Positions 25,656-34,956 are shown, numbered from the stretch's first letter. The stretch is DNA of 54,848 bases from Neomegalonema sp. (GCA_022760355.1 JALEGB010000126.1:1-54848); one strand, 5' to 3'. Numbers and translations: made by a program. The notes: generated from the sequence alone by a model not told the origin.

Positions 25656-25916
25656 GCCGCTGCGCAGGTGGCGTTTACATCCGTCAGGGGCTCGACCTGT
25701 CGCGGTGTAGGCGTCTACGCCGCATTTCGCACAGATCCAGCGATCGAGCTCGCCGCCGGTCCGGCGCGGGTCTTTCCGCCATCGGCAGGCGGTTGCGCTG
25801 AAGATCCCGCCGCCGCCTGGTTTGCGGCGAAAGATCTTGTCGAGCCCCAAATAGGTCCAGTTCATCGCCAGGAGCGCGATCAGTACGGCGATCAAAAACA
25901 CGGCTTGCATCGGCAT
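25647..25916 (-). CDS. Small membrane-anchored zinc-ribbon-like protein
   Basis: The 89-residue protein has one N-terminal span (AVFLIAVLIALLAMNWTYLG, about 4-23). A basic Gly-rich linker (FRRKPGGGG) precedes a Cys/His cluster: DRWICAKCGVDAYTATGRAP, then DGCKRH (about 58-84). This could bind one zinc. The start may be either the ATG at 25916 or the ATG at 25934 three codons' worth further out; GGGAG fits the former. It lies 119 bases after the larger zinc-ribbon gene and may be the last member of the same cassette. The family is unknown to me. Confidence 0.6.
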   Translation of the reverse strand: MPMQAVFLIAVLIALLAMNWTYLGLDKIFRRKPGGGGIFSATACRWRKDPRRTGGELDRWICAKCGVDAYTATGRAPDGCKRHLRSGGL

Positions 25917-26035
25917 GGTTCGGATCTCCCTCATTGGGTTCTCTGGCTCAATATGGGATCGGCGCAGGATTTTGCATCGCGGCGCGGGACGGGCGCTCAG
26001 AGTCTTTGCATTTTGGAAGAATACGGGCCTGAAGA

Positions 26036-27211
26036 TTACGGGTCCAATGCGCCGGAGGCCCACAGCGCGGCGATGATCCCCCCAATCGCGGCGGCGGCAA
26101 GCACCGCTGCGAGGGCGATTTTCCACCAGGAATAGGGGCGCTCGCCGATCACCTCGCCGGTGCGGCCATTGACGACGAACCGGTAGGGCTTGCCGCGATA
26201 GCGATAGGCGGCGATCCAAACTGGAAGCAGCACATGCTTGAAGGAGACGTCGCGCCGTTCAGTGTGGACGCTGGAGATCCGTTGCGCGTCGCCGCCGATG
26301 TCCCGCCGCACATCCTGACGAATCTCCAGGTCCATCACCGCTTTTGCAGAGGCGTAGCCAGCTTCCAAATCAATTGCGTAGAGCTCCGCGCGGAACCCGG
26401 CCAGATAGTCGGGCTGATACGGCTCCATCGCCTGTAGATCCCAGATCCGTTCGCCATAAGCGCCGCCCTCCAACCGTCGGGCGAGCCGGTTGGGCAGCCC
26501 TTTCGACGCGAGGATCAGAACATCGTCAAAAAAGCGCGCGACATGGCCGGAGACGGAGGTCCAGCGGATTCGACGCTCCCGCCGCTTTCGCCGAACACTG
26601 CGCCCGTCTTTCTGCTCCGTCACCCAGCGGTCGACGTAATAGGCGTCGCCCCGTGCGCCGCGATAGCTGGAGCGCGTGTCCGCGTCGAAGGTCCAGAAGG
26701 GGAGGTAGACTCCGGTCAGCGGTCCGCCAGCGCGTGCGCCGGAGACAAGATCGTTGGGCGCAAACCAGAGGTTTCCGATCCATTTTTTCATTGCGGCCCG
26801 CGCCTCCCTTTCGGCGACGCCAAAGGGAAGCACGCCTTGGGCGGCGATTTGACGCCGAGCGCCGGCGACATCGACCAGAGGCGCGGCGCAAAAGGGGCAC
26901 TGGGTTGCGTGGGCGAGCGGATCGAGGGTGGTCGATGCGCCGCAGCTCTCGCAGGAAAGGGCGCGAACCTCCTCCGTCTCCGCGGCCAGAGCGGTGCGTC
27001 GAACCGCTTGGGCGTAGTCCTGCTCGATCAGCCTGGCGTCAGCGTCTGGGTCAATCGCGCGGGAATAGCCGCAATGGCCGCAGCCAAGCGCTTGCGCTTG
27101 CGGATCAAACCGCAGCGCTGCGCCGCATTGCGGGCATGGATAATCTTCAATCGGGGCGGTCGGCTCGATCCTGAGCTTCTGCTCAGGATCTTTCAGCTCC
27201 AGCTCGCTCAC
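26036..27211 (-). CDS. Double zinc-ribbon membrane protein (TFIIB-type zinc finger)
   Basis: The 391-residue protein has two zinc ribbons at its N-terminus: CPQCGAALRFDPQAQALGCG, completed by HCG (about 25-50), and CESCGASTTLDPLAHATQCP, completed by FCAAPL (about 86-110). A beta-rich domain with many aromatic residues follows (FWTFDADTRSSYRG; LLPVWIAAYRYRGKPYRFVV), and one C-terminal span ends it (WWKIALAAVLAAAAIGG). The GTG start at 27211 overlaps the SPFH gene's TGA (GTGA), so the two are coupled. In other genomes such zinc-ribbon proteins often sit beside SPFH/YdjI-like genes. The role is unknown; membrane quality control is a guess. Confidence 0.82.
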   Translation of the reverse strand: MSELELKDPEQKLRIEPTAPIEDYPCPQCGAALRFDPQAQALGCGHCGYSRAIDPDADARLIEQDYAQAVRRTALAAETEEVRALSCESCGASTTLDPLAHATQCPFCAAPLVDVAGARRQIAAQGVLPFGVAEREARAAMKKWIGNLWFAPNDLVSGARAGGPLTGVYLPFWTFDADTRSSYRGARGDAYYVDRWVTEQKDGRSVRRKRRERRIRWTSVSGHVARFFDDVLILASKGLPNRLARRLEGGAYGERIWDLQAMEPYQPDYLAGFRAELYAIDLEAGYASAKAVMDLEIRQDVRRDIGGDAQRISSVHTERRDVSFKHVLLPVWIAAYRYRGKPYRFVVNGRTGEVIGERPYSWWKIALAAVLAAAAIGGIIAALWASGALDP

Positions 27212-28356
27212 GCGCTCGGCGGCAATGGCGGCGGCGCAGGGGGGCGCGCGCCAAATAGCGGCGCCAACGCCTCGATGTCGCCCGCGTTGCGCCAGCCCTC
27301 CATACCGGCGCGCCACATCAGCGTTTCGGCGCTGAGCGCGCCGGACGCGATCAATGCGCTGAGTTGCGCGGCGTCAAACGGCCCGCGCGCAGCGCCGCCC
27401 ATCGCGACGTGCCATTGCGCTGGCGGCGCTGGCGGCGGCGGCGGGGCTGCTGGCGCCGGGGCTGGCGTTGGGGCGGGCTGGCCAAGATTGGGTTGAAACA
27501 GCTGCGCCGCGCCTTGGGCGACGGCGAGGCCGGCGGCGGCGCCCAGCCCGGCGCCCAGACCTGCGCCCGCAAGTCCGCCGGGCGCTTCGGCGCCGGCCCG
27601 CAACGCTTCGGCGGCCTGGAACTGCGCGTATTTCTTCAGATCGCCGACGACGCCCATGCTGGTGCGTCGATCCAGCGCTTTCTCAACCTCGGGCGGCAGC
27701 GAAATATTTTCGACCAGCAGCTTGGTGATCTCAACGCCATAGGCGTCCATTTCCGGCTGGATGCGCGAGCGGACGAACTCGCCCAGATCATCCAGGTTGC
27801 CCGCGAGATCGAGCGCCGCGATGCGGCTGGTCGCAAGCGCGTTGGAGAAACGCGAGACAATGATGTTACGCAGCTGCGCGGAGATTTCGTGGGTCGTGAA
27901 TTGGTCGTCCACCCCGACGATCTCGCGCATGAAAACGCCGGGCTCGGTCACGCGCATCGCATAGGAGCCGAAAGCGCGCAGGCGCGTTGGGCCGAACTCC
28001 GGATCGCGCAGCATGATCGGGTTTTTGGTGCCCCATTTCAGGTCCGTAAATCGTCGGGTTGAGACGAAATACACCTCTGACTTGAAGGGGCTTTCGAAAC
28101 CATGATCCCAATGCTGCAACGTGGAGAGGATCGGCAGGTTGGATGTCTTGAGCTTGTACAGCCCCGGCGGAAACACGTCCGCGATCTGCCCTTCATGGAC
28201 GAACACCGCCGCCTGGCCTTCGCGCACAGTCAGCTTCGCGCCGTGCTTGATTTCGTTATTGTGCCGCTCAAATCGCCAGACGAGCGTGTCCGACGCGTCG
28301 CCGGTCCAGCCGATGACGTCGATGAACTGTCCGAAAATAGCGTCAAATAGACTCAT
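27208..28356 (-). CDS. SPFH-domain protein with C-terminal GYF-like domain (YdjI/virion-core-like)
   Basis: The 382-residue protein has an SPFH (band-7) domain at about 30-230, including AKLTVREGQAAVFVHEGQIA and LVENISLPPEVEKALDRRTS. A Gly/Ala/Pro-rich linker of ~60 residues (AGLGAGLGAAAGL; PAPTPAPAPAAPPPPPAPPA) leads to a GYF_2-type fold (WHVAMGGAARGPFDAAQLSA ... LMWRAGMEGW). It has no transmembrane segment, so it may bind membranes peripherally and assemble as a ring. SPFH proteins organise membrane microdomains. It is in a coupled run with the DUF2927 and zinc-ribbon genes. Confidence 0.88.
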   Translation of the reverse strand: MSLFDAIFGQFIDVIGWTGDASDTLVWRFERHNNEIKHGAKLTVREGQAAVFVHEGQIADVFPPGLYKLKTSNLPILSTLQHWDHGFESPFKSEVYFVSTRRFTDLKWGTKNPIMLRDPEFGPTRLRAFGSYAMRVTEPGVFMREIVGVDDQFTTHEISAQLRNIIVSRFSNALATSRIAALDLAGNLDDLGEFVRSRIQPEMDAYGVEITKLLVENISLPPEVEKALDRRTSMGVVGDLKKYAQFQAAEALRAGAEAPGGLAGAGLGAGLGAAAGLAVAQGAAQLFQPNLGQPAPTPAPAPAAPPPPPAPPAQWHVAMGGAARGPFDAAQLSALIASGALSAETLMWRAGMEGWRNAGDIEALAPLFGARPPAPPPLPPSA

Positions 28357-28363
28357 GCCGTCC

Positions 28364-29320
28364 TCAGAAGCGCGCGCCCAACCGGGCGCGGAACCGTTCG
28401 TCAGAGATGATCTCGCGCGCAATCGCCATCGCTTCGTCGCGGGTCATCCCTGGTTTCAATCGTGGATGATATAGCAGCTTGATTAAGTCCTCGTCATGAC
28501 GGGTCAGGGCGATGAACTCCTGATCGTCATTGAAGATCGAGGGGCGAACGCTGGCGTGGTCGAAGGTCGGGCCCATGCTCTGGGTGATTTCTTCGAGCAG
28601 GCATGCTTCGCGCAAGGGGGGCTCAAGCTCTGCTTTGATAAAGATCGCAGCGCGGGTGATTTCGCCGCCTTCGCGCGCAGTGGTCTCGAACAGGGCGAAG
28701 CAGGGCGGATTAAGCGTGTTGATCCAAGCTTCGGTGATCGAGCCGCGAAAAGTCGAGCGCCCCTTGACCCGCCGGGCCAACGCTTCGCGCGCCAGTTCCG
28801 AAACGATGAAGATTTTCAGATTTGCGTCGGCTCCCGAAGTCGGCAGAAACGCGCGCTGGGTGAGGTCCGCAAGTCGGCTGGTGATGGCGTCCACCGTCCG
28901 TCGATCGGCGTGGGTGACGCCGTCGCCGATCAGTGCATACCGCACCGGACGTTCCCAGCGTGAAAGCCGAATGGCGGACGGGGAATACCGATAGAAGCGT
29001 TCCAGCTGCGCCTCGGGTTTGAAGATCACCAAGCCGAAATTGCGCAGGAGATCCGCCGCGCTATAGGGCGCGTCCGCGGGCGCGGCCTCGGTGCGGAAGC
29101 GCCCGCTCTCCTGCATCAGCGTTGCGTAGCGCCGATAGGATTCAGCTTGGCTCGATGGGGGGGAGATGCAGCCATTCAGCAGCGCCGCCGCAGCAAGGGC
29201 AACGCCGACGGCGCCGATGCGCCGAAGGCCGCCAACGCCGCGCCGATGGCGCGGCGCGCGTCGGATCAGTGAAGGGAGCCGGCCCATGCGGGCCGGCGGT
29301 TCGCCGCAGGAGCGGCTCAC
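28364..29320 (-). CDS. DUF2927 family lipoprotein
   Basis: A 318-residue protein with a basic N-terminal region and a lipobox ALLNGC (Cys 51), so it is probably a lipoprotein after cleavage. The mature part carries what I recall as the DUF2927 fold: FGLVIFKPEAQLERFYRYSP is followed by LREACLLEEITQSMGPTFD, a stretch with the Glu-Glu-x-x-Gln that is typical of this group. GAAGG lies 7 bases before GTG at 29320, which overlaps the telA TGA (GTGA). DUF2927 proteins are common in Alphaproteobacteria with no known function. A zincin-like protease has been suspected for similar motifs; I cannot confirm this. Confidence 0.8.
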   Translation of the reverse strand: MSRSCGEPPARMGRLPSLIRRAPRHRRGVGGLRRIGAVGVALAAAALLNGCISPPSSQAESYRRYATLMQESGRFRTEAAPADAPYSAADLLRNFGLVIFKPEAQLERFYRYSPSAIRLSRWERPVRYALIGDGVTHADRRTVDAITSRLADLTQRAFLPTSGADANLKIFIVSELAREALARRVKGRSTFRGSITEAWINTLNPPCFALFETTAREGGEITRAAIFIKAELEPPLREACLLEEITQSMGPTFDHASVRPSIFNDDQEFIALTRHDEDLIKLLYHPRLKPGMTRDEAMAIAREIISDERFRARLGARF

Positions 29321-30531
29321 TTTTTACCTTCGATTGCGGCGCTAGCGTCCTGCGCCGCTTTGCTCGCAGTGGCCGCCGCCAGCTTGGTGCGCAGCTCCGC
29401 CTCCATCTTGATCATTTCCTGCTCCGCCACGGCGCGCTTGGCTTTGCCTTCCTCGGCGATTTGCAGGGTCTCTTCGATGGTGGCGATCAGTTGGCTGTGC
29501 GAATGCTTCAGCGCTTCGATATCGACAACGCCGCGCTCCATTTGCTCCCGCACTTCGCGATTGGTTTCCCGCAGCGTGTCCGCATTTTTACGCAGCAGGT
29601 CATCGGTCAGATCGGTCGCCGCTTTGATGTCGCCGGCGGCTTCGCGCGCATTTTGGATTGCGATCGCCTGCGCCAGCTGCGTGCGCCACAGCGGCACGGT
29701 GTTGACGATGGTCGAGTTGATTTTTGCGACCAGGCCTTTGTCATTCTCTTGCACCAGCCGGATCGACGGCAGGGATTGCATTGTCACCTGGCGGGTGAGC
29801 TTTAGGTCGTGGACCCGCCGCTCCAGATCATCGCGCGCCTGACGAAGGTCGCGCAGCTCCTGCGACTTCTTCATCTGGTCGCTTTCGGACGCGGCCTGAA
29901 CTTCAGCTTCTTTCGCCGGGATGACCGTGCCGTCCAGCTCAACCAATTTCATCGCGCCCGCCGCGATGTACAGCGCGAGCTCGTCATAATACTCGACCGA
30001 CTTCTCATACAGCTTGTCGAGCGACTTAATATCGCGCAACAGAACCGTTTCATGCTCCAGCAGCTCGTCCGTCACCCGGTCGATCTGGCCTTTGACGGTG
30101 TTGAAGCGCTCCTGGAAATCGACCGCCGAGCTGAACAGCGACGCAAACCAGTCCCAAATGCCGCCTTTGCCATCGTCAAACGCGTCAACTTCGAAGCCGC
30201 GAATGGTGGTGACCATCTTACGCAGCGCGTCGCCAGCAGGGCCGACATCTTTATTGCGGACGCCTTCCAGCATCTGATCCGAGACGGCGACCAGATCTTC
30301 TTGCGCCTTGGAGCCGAACTTGACGATCGACTGCGTGCTTGTGATGTCGATTTCAGCCGCGCGCCGGGCGATTTCCGCGCGTTGCTTCGCATCGGCTTCG
30401 TCAAGCGCGATTAAGGCCGTGCCGGGATCTTTCAGCGTTGAAGTCGTGACCTGCATCGCTTCAAGCGCCTGCGTTGAGGCTTTGGCGAGCAGTTTCTCTT
30501 CGTTTTTGGACTGTTCGGTTGCGTCGGTCAT
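29317..30531 (-). CDS. telA: TelA/KlaA-family toxic-anion-resistance protein
   Basis: The 404-residue cytoplasmic protein is almost all helical. It has the diagnostic segments of the TelA family: KQRAEIARRAAEIDITSTQS, GSKAQEDLVAVSDQMLEGVR, LDKLYEKSVEYYDELALYIA and QSLPSIRLVQENDKGLVAKI. TelA proteins were first linked to tellurite resistance; a role in membrane-stress response together with XpaC-like proteins is now the more general view. The start at 30531 follows GGGAG by 8 bases. It is downstream of xpaC and coupled to the DUF2927 lipoprotein gene. Confidence 0.92.
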   Translation of the reverse strand: MTDATEQSKNEEKLLAKASTQALEAMQVTTSTLKDPGTALIALDEADAKQRAEIARRAAEIDITSTQSIVKFGSKAQEDLVAVSDQMLEGVRNKDVGPAGDALRKMVTTIRGFEVDAFDDGKGGIWDWFASLFSSAVDFQERFNTVKGQIDRVTDELLEHETVLLRDIKSLDKLYEKSVEYYDELALYIAAGAMKLVELDGTVIPAKEAEVQAASESDQMKKSQELRDLRQARDDLERRVHDLKLTRQVTMQSLPSIRLVQENDKGLVAKINSTIVNTVPLWRTQLAQAIAIQNAREAAGDIKAATDLTDDLLRKNADTLRETNREVREQMERGVVDIEALKHSHSQLIATIEETLQIAEEGKAKRAVAEQEMIKMEAELRTKLAAATASKAAQDASAAIEGKK

Positions 30532-30578
30532 TTGGAGTTCTCCCATCGGCGCTGGTTCTATAACCGGAGGCGAAAGCC

Positions 30579-31286
30579 TTAAGTCTCGGCGCGTAAACGC
30601 TCCGAAAGCGTGTCCATTTCAACTTCTAGATCGAAAACGTCGTCTGAGCGAAGCGTTTCCTCCTGACGACGACAGGTTTCAGTCATTTCTGCGACCAAGC
30701 TTCTGAATCGGGCGTCCAATTCCGGATCGCGAACGCCAAGCGCGGCAAATTTTTCCACCGCTTTGCGCGCAGAGGGAATGTAGGCGATCAAGAACTTCCG
30801 CGCCCGGTCAAGATCGAGCGGGTCCTTCGCGATTTGATCAAGCACTTTGCGCGCGGCGCTCGTCATCTCCCCCAAGTCTCGGGTGATCTCGCCCGGAAGC
30901 TGCTGGCGCGTCGTATCGATCGCGGCGAGCTCCGCCTCGGCGCGGTCCAGTTTTTCCTGAACGGCCGCTGCGTTTGCGCCAGCGGCGTCAGAGACCTTTC
31001 GCGCGGGCGCGTCGCCGTCTTTGCGGGTCAGATAGACAACGCCGAGAAACACGACAGCCCCGCCGACGAACGCGAACAGCGGTGGTACGCGCAGCAGGCT
31101 GAGCAGCGCCGTTGTCGCCAGCATCGCGAAGCCGCCCAGGATCACGGGTTTCAGCGATGCGCGCTGCGGCTGACCGTTGGTCGTTTCATTCGGCGCGCCG
31201 TAACGTTCGCCTTGGCGAAAATTTTCGGCGTTGCGCCAGCCGCCGTCGGCGTCGGCTTTTTGCTTATTTTGCTCCGGAGCGTTCAT
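30579..31286 (-). CDS. xpaC: XpaC family membrane protein
   Basis: A 235-residue protein with two spans (KPVILGGFAMLATTALLSLL and FAFVGGAVVFLGVVYLTR, about 46-88) and a long helical cytoplasmic tail. The tail has the XpaC features: a Leu/Glu-rich segment and FLIAYIPSARKAVEKFAALG. The name comes from a Bacillus 5-bromo-4-chloroindolyl-phosphate hydrolysis locus; enzymatic activity is doubtful. It is nearly always paired with TelA, as it is here 47 bases upstream. It likely marks or protects the membrane with TelA. Confidence 0.9.
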   Translation of the reverse strand: MNAPEQNKQKADADGGWRNAENFRQGERYGAPNETTNGQPQRASLKPVILGGFAMLATTALLSLLRVPPLFAFVGGAVVFLGVVYLTRKDGDAPARKVSDAAGANAAAVQEKLDRAEAELAAIDTTRQQLPGEITRDLGEMTSAARKVLDQIAKDPLDLDRARKFLIAYIPSARKAVEKFAALGVRDPELDARFRSLVAEMTETCRRQEETLRSDDVFDLEVEMDTLSERLRAET

Positions 31287-31353
31287 CGGTTCCCCCGTTG
31301 GCCATTGGCGTGCTGCGCGTTAGTGCAGCGATTGGCGACGGCGGGGCGGCCTG

Positions 31354-32241
31354 TCAAGCGCGCAGGGGGGCGGGCGCCGCGTAGCGGTCGACGAAGGGAA
31401 CATTGCGAAGACGGGCCTTGCCTACTAGATATTGAATGCATTGTATATGAATGCGGCTTATCTCGTAGTAGCCGCGGATTGTCTCACGCCGCCAATAGGC
31501 GAGGCCGGAAGGGCGGACGACCCGCCGAAAGGGCAGCGTGTCGCCCTTGAACGCCACGCGCTGCTGTTCAACGACGCCTGGGTCCATCTGCAGCGGCCGC
31601 AAGCGCCGGCACAGACGCGAGATATTTGGATTAAACAGCAAGTGATCGACTGGGACGTCGACAGTTTCAACTTGCCCAAGCAGCCAGTTCGCGGTGTCGC
31701 GCGTTAAAGCATAGCCGCCGCCGCCGGAGTGGCGCGACAATAGCGGATGCAGCGGCCTGCCGCCCGGCGCATGTCCGGCGGCCGGGCCGAGCAGGACGAC
31801 CGCGTCGGGGTTCGTGCTCGCCTCCAGCCGCACCAGCCCGTACTGCTTCGGCATCCACGGCGCCGGGGTGAGCAGCGCGCTGAAGTCGGCGGCGAGGCGC
31901 GCATCGTCCTCCAGCACCACGCCCCAAGGCGCGCCGCTTTCCGCAAGGTTGCGCCAGGCCTTGAAATGACTCAGCGTGCAGCATTTGTCGCCGAGCCCCA
32001 GGGCGCCGAGCGGGCCAACCCGCGGAAAACGGCGCGCGATCTCCGCCGTCGGCGGCGCTTCCGCATCAATCGCGGCGATCCGTTGAAAAGCCACCCCGAG
32101 CTTCGTCATCCCTGTGGAGATTTGCGCGAGTCGATCTGGCCGACGGTCTAGGTTGATGACATAAACCGGAGGTTGCCGGGATGGATCTTCGCCGAGCGCA
32201 CGCGCAGCCGCGGGGACGAGCGGTGAGCATTCCGAGCGCAT
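31354..32241 (-). CDS. Glycosyltransferase family 25 protein
   Basis: The 295-residue enzyme has the GT25 layout used in lipopolysaccharide and other glycan assembly. YVINLDRRPDRLAQ opens the fold (about 27-40), LGDKCCTLSHFKAW gives the conserved His-Phe-Lys region, and WGVVLEDDARLAADF holds the EDD metal/nucleotide site (about 106-120). GGYALTRDTANWLL and PVDHLLFNP follow. GGGAGGAG lies just before the ATG at 32241. It stands 67 bases upstream of xpaC; co-transcription is possible but the functional link is unclear. Donor and acceptor are unknown. Confidence 0.9.
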   Translation of the reverse strand: MRSECSPLVPAAARALGEDPSRQPPVYVINLDRRPDRLAQISTGMTKLGVAFQRIAAIDAEAPPTAEIARRFPRVGPLGALGLGDKCCTLSHFKAWRNLAESGAPWGVVLEDDARLAADFSALLTPAPWMPKQYGLVRLEASTNPDAVVLLGPAAGHAPGGRPLHPLLSRHSGGGGYALTRDTANWLLGQVETVDVPVDHLLFNPNISRLCRRLRPLQMDPGVVEQQRVAFKGDTLPFRRVVRPSGLAYWRRETIRGYYEISRIHIQCIQYLVGKARLRNVPFVDRYAAPAPLRA

Positions 32242-32631
32242 AGTCTCCTCCCAACGGGCGTATTCGCCTCTAGATCCACAGTTCTGCGGCTGCCCCGCCG
32301 CAAAGCGTTTCAGCGTCCAATACAGGTGCGATTATTGAGATCGGCGCGTCAATCTCATCCTGTTTCCAGTTGAGAACCGCGGTGGGTGGGCCGTTTTCAG
32401 GCAACAAATTCGTTTGCTGTGGGCGTCGACTTACAGCCTGTCAATGGAATTCGCGCATTCTTTAAGCAGCCGGTTGAGCCGTCGAATCAAAGCCTCATGC
32501 AAAGTTGGGGCTCTCATGCAAAGTTGGGGCCGTCGCCCTCATTCTTCGCAGGCTTGACTTCTTTCAGCCGCAGTTGAGCGCGACGATCACGCGCAACTTT
32601 ATTGAAATCGTGCACGGGGAAAGATTTCGCG
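32242..32631. promoter_or_regulatory. 390-base divergent region with an 18-base tandem repeat
   Basis: No gene is evident between the GT25 and sortase-target genes, so both promoters should lie here. CTCATGCAAAGTTGGGGC occurs at 32494-32511 and again at 32513-32530, separated by one base. The tandem copy sits about 100-140 bases before the sortase-target start and could be a regulator site; its length and spacing would suit two adjacent dimers. No sigma-70 promoter was assigned. Confidence 0.45.
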
Positions 32632-34956
32632 ATGATTGGACGCCGAATTCGGACAGCATTGAGGCGCTCCGCCGCGCCGCTGGTTTCGCTATCCCTGCTC
32701 GCTGGGGCGATTATTGCGCCGCCGAGCGCTGCGCAGGCGCAAACCCCCGCGCGCGCCGCTGACGCCTCTAAGCTCGCCGCTGAGGGGCTGGTGACGCTCG
32801 AGCAGGTGAATCACGGCGCGCTGCTGCTGAAGACCGACAAGTTCGGCTGGTACGTCCCCGCCCCGGCGCTTGACACCAGCATCAAAGCCGATGTTTCGGG
32901 ACCGATCGCGCGGATTGTTGTTACACAGAAATTTCGGAACGTCGCCAAGGTGTTCGTGGAGGGCAAGTATGTCTTTCCCATGCCGGAGGGCGCCGCGGTC
33001 GATACGCTGAAAATGCGCGTCGGCGACCGTTGGATTGAGGGAAAGATCGAAGAGCGCAAAGAGGCGAAAAAGATCTACGAGGAGGCCAAAGCCGAAGGCA
33101 AAGTCGCCTCGTTGGTGGAGCAAGAGCGGCCGAACATGTTCACAACGTCGGTCGCGAACATCGCTCCGGGCGCGGTTGTGGTGGTGCAGATCGAGTATCA
33201 GGAAACGCTGGCCCCGCGGGAAGGCGCGTTTGGTCTGCGATTGCCGCTGGTCGTCGCCCCGCGCTATTCGCCAAAGCCGACGCCGGTTCAGCTGGTGAAA
33301 TTTGGGCCCGAAGGTTGGTATGAGGCGAAGGCCGATCCCGTGCCGGATCGGGAGCGGATTACGCCGCCGGTGGTCGATCCGCGCTCCGAAGAAAAAGGGA
33401 CGTTGCGCAATCCGGTCGACATCGTCGTGGATATCGAAGCCGGTTTCCCCCTGGGGCGGATCAAAAGCTTGTATCATGGCGGTCAGGTTAAGATTGAGCC
33501 GCGCGGCGTGAAGGCGGCGCGCGTGACGCTGACGGGCCCGATTAAAGCGGATCGCGACTTCTTTCTTTCTTGGCGGCCGGCCAAATTCTCGGATCCGTAT
33601 GCGGCGGCGTTCACCGAGGAGCGTGATGGGGAGAGCCACTATGTGGCGATGTTGACCCCGCCAGACGCCGCCGCAATCGGCGACACCCGCCGTCCGCGGG
33701 AAGTGATCTTCGTGCAGGACGTGTCGGGCTCCATGGGCGGCGAGAGCATTACGCAAGCGCGCGCCGGGCTGGAGATGGCGCTGAAACGACTGTCGCCTGA
33801 CGACACTTTCAACATCATTATATTCAATGACAAGTTCGCGGTGTTTGAGGAAAACCCGGTTCCGGCGACCCCTGAGAATATTGCTCGGGCGGTCGAATCG
33901 GTTCGGGCCCTGCAGGCGACGGGCGGCACGGAGATGCTGCCGGCGCTGGAAGTCGCCTTGAAAGACGCGTCTGGCGCCGCGGACGGCCGCGTGCGCCAAG
34001 TCGTCTTCCTTACCGACGGCGCGGTGGGCAATGAGCGCCAGATGTTGAAGCTGATCAGCAAAGAATTAGGCCGCAACCGCCTGTTCACTGTCGGCATCGG
34101 GTCCGCTCCGAACAGCTACTTCATGACCGCCGCCGCCCGCGCGGGCCGCGGGGCGCATGTGTTTATCGGCGATCTCAAGGAAGTCCGCGAACGGATGGAG
34201 ACGCTGTTTACTAAAATTGAGACGCCGGCTGTCGTCGACATGACGATCACCGCCTTGAAGGACGGCCGCCCTGTCGCCAACGCGCAAATCAGCCCGACCC
34301 CAGCCCCAGATCTCTATGCGGGCGATCCTGTTGTCGCCACCGTGCGGCTGCCTGCGGGCGTGGAAGCCGATACGCTGCGCTTCACCGGCCTGCGCGGCGA
34401 TGCGAAATGGGAGATGGAGCTGCCGTTGAGCGACGCGCGCAAACGCCCCGGCGTCTCGAAACTCTGGGCGCGCGAGACGATCCGCGATCTGGAGGCGTTG
34501 CGGCTGTCGCCGGACGTCACCGCGAAGGATCAGGAGAAGATCGACGCCGACATTCTGAAGACCGCGCTCGATTTCGGCATTGTCAGCCGCTTGACCTCGC
34601 TGGTGGCTGTGGACGTAAAGCGCACGCGGCCGGCGGATGAAAAAGCGGTGCGCAAGGATGTGCCCTTGAACCTGCCGGCGGGCTGGGATCCGGAGATTTT
34701 CTTCGAAAGCAAAGAAGCGCCGGTTGAGGCGGGCGAGGATGCTCCGGCGCTGTTGCAGAAGACGGCGCTGACGCGCCTGACCGCCGCTGCGAAAGCGCGT
34801 GAGGCGGCGAGAGCGGCGAAAGCGGCGGCGAAGGCCAAGGGCCTGGCGATTCCGGACACGGGCGCGGATTGGATGCTGCGGGGGCTGGCCGGCCTGGCTC
34901 TTCTCCTATTCGGCCTGGTGTTGTGGCGCGTGACGCGTCGGTCGAGCGCAGCGTGA
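32632..34956 (+). CDS. VIT/VWA-domain sortase-target protein
   Basis: The 774-residue protein has a signal peptide (LVSLSLLAGAIIAPPSAAQA, about 17-36). A VIT domain follows (about 80-195, including KVFVEGKYVFPMPEGAAVDT), then a VWA domain (about 356-530) with a complete MIDAS: VQDVSGSMGG (D363-S365-S367), the TGGTEML loop and LTDGAVGN. The C-terminus has a sorting signal, AIPDTG (741-744 for PDTG), a span (LAGLALLLFGLVLWRV) and an Arg tail. This is the 'marine proteobacterial sortase target' family, usually the only substrate of the next-door class-GN sortase. The start at 32632 begins the signal peptide and follows GGGGAAAG. The sortase gene overlaps its end (GTGA). Confidence 0.92.
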   Translation: MIGRRIRTALRRSAAPLVSLSLLAGAIIAPPSAAQAQTPARAADASKLAAEGLVTLEQVNHGALLLKTDKFGWYVPAPALDTSIKADVSGPIARIVVTQKFRNVAKVFVEGKYVFPMPEGAAVDTLKMRVGDRWIEGKIEERKEAKKIYEEAKAEGKVASLVEQERPNMFTTSVANIAPGAVVVVQIEYQETLAPREGAFGLRLPLVVAPRYSPKPTPVQLVKFGPEGWYEAKADPVPDRERITPPVVDPRSEEKGTLRNPVDIVVDIEAGFPLGRIKSLYHGGQVKIEPRGVKAARVTLTGPIKADRDFFLSWRPAKFSDPYAAAFTEERDGESHYVAMLTPPDAAAIGDTRRPREVIFVQDVSGSMGGESITQARAGLEMALKRLSPDDTFNIIIFNDKFAVFEENPVPATPENIARAVESVRALQATGGTEMLPALEVALKDASGAADGRVRQVVFLTDGAVGNERQMLKLISKELGRNRLFTVGIGSAPNSYFMTAAARAGRGAHVFIGDLKEVRERMETLFTKIETPAVVDMTITALKDGRPVANAQISPTPAPDLYAGDPVVATVRLPAGVEADTLRFTGLRGDAKWEMELPLSDARKRPGVSKLWARETIRDLEALRLSPDVTAKDQEKIDADILKTALDFGIVSRLTSLVAVDVKRTRPADEKAVRKDVPLNLPAGWDPEIFFESKEAPVEAGEDAPALLQKTALTRLTAAAKAREAARAAKAAAKAKGLAIPDTGADWMLRGLAGLALLLFGLVLWRVTRRSSAA

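Noticed and set aside
32242-32631. CRISPR array from the tandem repeat at 32494
   Set aside because: Only two units with a one-base spacer; no spacer-length interval and no cas genes.
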